NCBI GenBank assembly: GCA_965649825.1
Contig: OZ287702.1
Span: forward strand, 434,001-498,000
DNA: 64,000 nucleotides
DNA from: Penicillus capitatus
Lineage: Eukaryota > Chlorophyta
Direction: 5' to 3'
In this document: positions 61,301-64,000 of the stretch, in pieces
Position numbering within the stretch: the stretch's first letter is position 1
Layout of the letters: each line of letters opens with the position of its first letter
The notes under the pieces: model-generated
Database searches by the model: none
The model's input: only the letters and a program-made list of their open reading frames with translations
What the model was told of the DNA's origin: nothing
Translations under genes and position numbers: made by a program

Positions 61301-64000
61301 ACCTGATGGCGCGTTTCCTGATGGAGACTCCGCTGTCTCTTGTGGCCTGTGCGAGTAGATCAAAGTACTGAACCGTCAAATCCATGCTGCTCCCAATGTA
61401 CTGTCCTATCAGTTCCAGTGCGCTTTCGCGTACGGAGACTAACGGATCTTTCATCGCCAGTTGAACGGACTGTTGGACACACGTCTTTTTTAAGATCTGC
61501 CGATCAGCTTCGATCACAAGACTAAGGCGACGCAGGACTCGAGCCCGCAACTGTGTGTGCTGATGCGCACTCTGCAGGACAGAAGGCATCGATCAAACAC
61601 AAAGGCAAAGATTCTGTATTTGGCACTACCATCTGAGGAGCACTGCCTGCAGCGAGAGCGAGATGTTGCAGCAACGGATCCTTGTACTGCCCAGCGCCTG
61701 ATCTCATGAGCAGCAAACGCAGCATGTGTGGCGTGGATATCAAGCTGTGCTGTTCTCTGTCATACAGACGGAAAGCGAATTGCTGATGGAGCTCTTGCTT
61801 CCAGTTGCTTTCCGTTGGATCCTCTCCTTGTGAATGGGCCGCAGTTTTCCGATAGCGATCTTCGGCTAGCAGACAGGAGATGAAGGAACGGGCTGTTCTT
61901 GCAAAGACATCTGTCGACGAAGACTGGCTCAGTTCCTCGATCACCATCAGGTACAGACACTCAATCTCTGAACAGTCCTTCATCTGATGTCCTGCAAGAC
62001 ACTCGCCGTCGGAACCAAGTGAACGTGGCCAGCGTCATACGGACGGTAAAGCGTGATGCATTCCCGAACGCGTCCCTCTTCCTGCATCAGCTGTCGATCT
62101 TCATTGCAAAGCTTGACGAGAATAGAAGCAATCAGATCGACACAGAGGAGCTGCACATGAGGACTGCGATGATTCAGTCCTAGAGAGGGGGCAAAGACCC
62201 ATTGCATGAAACCCATGATCAATAGATTGCCAGCAGGGCACTCTGGAAGAAGCAACACATTCAGCACATCTATCACAACAGCGAGGCGCGTATATGCTTG
62301 GTTCACTCTGGAAGACAGGATCACCTTTGGTGAGATTCTCAAGAGCCAGGCGGACATCCGATGTGTTGTCTGTCTTCTGACGTGCATCGGACGGAATCCT
62401 TTGGAAATGAAACCAGTACCGTTATGGATCGCAACGGTTTGGCATTGAATGGTGTTCACTTCGTCATCATGCGTTGCCAAAACTCGCGTGCCCACTTCAA
62501 AGCCGCATCAAGACAACTCTTGTATGCTTCATCTGGTGCTTCGGGGGATGGGAGATTCGCAGAGGACTATTCAACCCCAACAAACAGTTCCGCAAAATAG
62601 CTGATGATCAGGTATGACTTGAAGGATCAACAGCATCAATGCTGTCGTCCATTGCATCTTGACGGTCGTGTGGTTGCCAATCTCACAGGGAGATGGATTC
62701 TCTGTCTCGTCTGATGCAGCCGTCACCATCACTTCGACTGCTTCCTCGAAAATAATGGATCTTGATTCGTGTTGCCATTGAAAACAATGAACGATGGTGT
62801 CTAGAGCACAAGATCAGATGTGACGTGGGGGTAGCACACACGTACAGAGTGCATTTCTCTGAAGCACGGGAAAGAGATGAAGGCGGGGACGCAGACATTG
62901 AAGCAAGGTTCGGATGAGAGGTATGAGAATCGATGTCTCGATGGCGACATGCTGAATGAAGCATCCGAACAAACGCACCACCACTTCCACTCCATGAAGC
63001 CATGGACGGATTCCAGACTCCTCTCCTTGTCCTGATAGGCCATGACATGTCATAGAGACAGCAAAGAAGGGACGGTGTCTTCTGACCCAGCTGATCCTTA
63101 AGTGCGTTGGTCTGTAGTAGCGAATGCAATTGTGCCTTTATGATGTGGACCGTTGTCTCGATTACAGAGTCCAGCAACAGTCGCCGAGGAATGTCATCCA
63201 TTGACATCAATCTCAGAACGAACTCGACGGCTTCGATCTCACACGTCCACTCGGTCCATTCCGTTGTCGAACACTACATGCAGCACATGGATTGGTACGG
63301 TTGCAGATTTTGTGGAGGGCTTTACTGGAAAAGGTGCATGTGGGGCATCATGCTCTATTCCTTTCGCCATCACTCTCTCCAAACTCCGCAGTATCTCTGA
63401 CATGAGCGGATCTGCATCCGCCGAAATAAAAAGACGCTGGACAGTTAAGTGGCGAAAACGATCATTCAAAGTCTTCAGTTGATGTGACAGCTCTTGACGA
63501 TTCTCGGACATCTCTGGCATGATGCCATCCTCCTGTCTCTCCAGGCAACTCTTTAATACCTCCATCACTTGCTGAATGTCCCCCTCTATCCACAGCCAAG
63601 GTATTTATTACTCCCTCCTTTCATGTCAATGACAGAGATCATACCACTAGGAGATCTGGTGCTGAGAGTGGTCGGTTTTTTCTTCTCCTTGCATGTCCGC
63701 TGTCGTTTCTTTGGCCGAAGCGGTTCCTATACGGAACAGTCCGTCATGCCTGAGATCTCTCTTTTCTGCGAACCTCTCCAACGCACCTGACCATCGGCTG
63801 AGTTCTTCTTCCTTCTGACGTTTTCTTTCTTCTGCGTTGCTTGACAGATCGAACGCATTGACGGTTGATAACGAACTGCGTGACACACCACATCACTCTC
63901 TGCGTCACAGTATGTCTCTCCCTTGCCTTTCACTGTGGGTAATGCCTCGCCCTGTTCGGCAAACATCGCACTCAATCGACGCGTAACGTCTCCGAATTTT
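58349..64000 (-). CDS. SCC2: Scc2/NIPBL-like cohesin loader, 5' end beyond the window
   Basis: A many-exon HEAT-repeat protein. The clearest block is SVRESALELIGQYIGSSMDL, then GVSVRKRAIRLILETC, the diagnostic HEAT pair of Scc2/NIPBL. Others include AILYRAIEQNLHPALKKTAL, LAVVIDVLNVLLLPECPAGN and SPHVQLLCVDLIASILVKLC. Scc2 with Scc4 loads cohesin onto chromatin. The frame still runs at the right edge (RRLSAMFAEQGEALPTVKGKG near 63975), so the N-terminus is missing. The last exon appears to end at 58349 after a Ser/Glu-rich tail (SEQPHLHSEESISSCSEEN). At least eight introns; I did not fix them individually. Confidence 0.78.

Overview
The window is nuclear DNA of a photosynthetic eukaryote. It holds about 30 protein-coding genes on both strands. 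Most genes are broken by very short spliceosomal introns, usually 45-60 nt, and the gaps between genes are small. The gene content points to an alga with a green plastid: a chlorophyllide a oxygenase (chlorophyll b synthesis), a green-type Rubisco activase, a D-glycerate 3-kinase (photorespiration) and a plant-type anthranilate synthase alpha subunit. A calcyphosin-like EF-hand protein and a CEP162-like coiled-coil protein suggest a flagellate or at least centriole-bearing cell. I cannot tell a core green alga from another green-plastid lineage such as a chlorarachniophyte. No rRNA, tRNA, transposon or CRISPR array was recognised.

Layout. 0.5-2.3 kb: secreted Cys-rich protein. 3.1-4.2 kb: calcyphosin-like protein. 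4.6-6.8 kb (minus): Elf1, an unknown protein and ClpP. 7.6-9.1 kb: MEF2-type MADS-box factor. 9.6-13.2 kb: prefoldin 2 (minus), then divergent ALG12 overlapping glycerate kinase by four bases. 13.6-16.1 kb (minus): membrane pseudokinase. 16.3-20.5 kb: two tandem paralogues sharing an unfamiliar domain. 20.9-21.7 kb (minus): ubiquitin-like membrane protein. 23.2-27.4 kb (minus): three tandem sulfotransferases, the third broken. 27.9-30.5 kb (minus): CEP162-like, divergent from TrpE (30.6-32.7 kb). 32.8-34.6 kb (minus): MscS channel. 35.7-36.7 kb (minus): DUF506 protein. 36.9 kb: small ORF. 38.0-39.1 kb: mitochondrial-type ribosomal protein L2. 39.6-45.5 kb: a secreted protein of about 1,850 residues with near-identical 248-residue tandem repeats between two Cys-rich modules. 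45.9-47.5 kb (minus): NTF2/SnoaL-like membrane protein. 47.7 kb (minus): 75-residue unknown. 49.1-50.8 kb (minus): XPF-like nuclease. 52.0-55.5 kb (minus): CAO, with Rubisco activase upstream on the same strand. 55.6-58.3 kb: unknown protein, then acyl-CoA oxidase. 58.3-64 kb (minus): Scc2/NIPBL-like cohesin loader running off the right edge.

The most unusual points are: the giant repeat protein; a high share of GC-AG introns (ten or eleven among roughly 80 resolved); the sulfotransferase array, where homologous introns differ in donor type; a transmembrane pseudokinase lacking both catalytic aspartates; and the tandem paralogue pair. Exon joins were made by eye from reading frame, phase and family conservation, so individual boundaries could be off even where the gene identity is firm.
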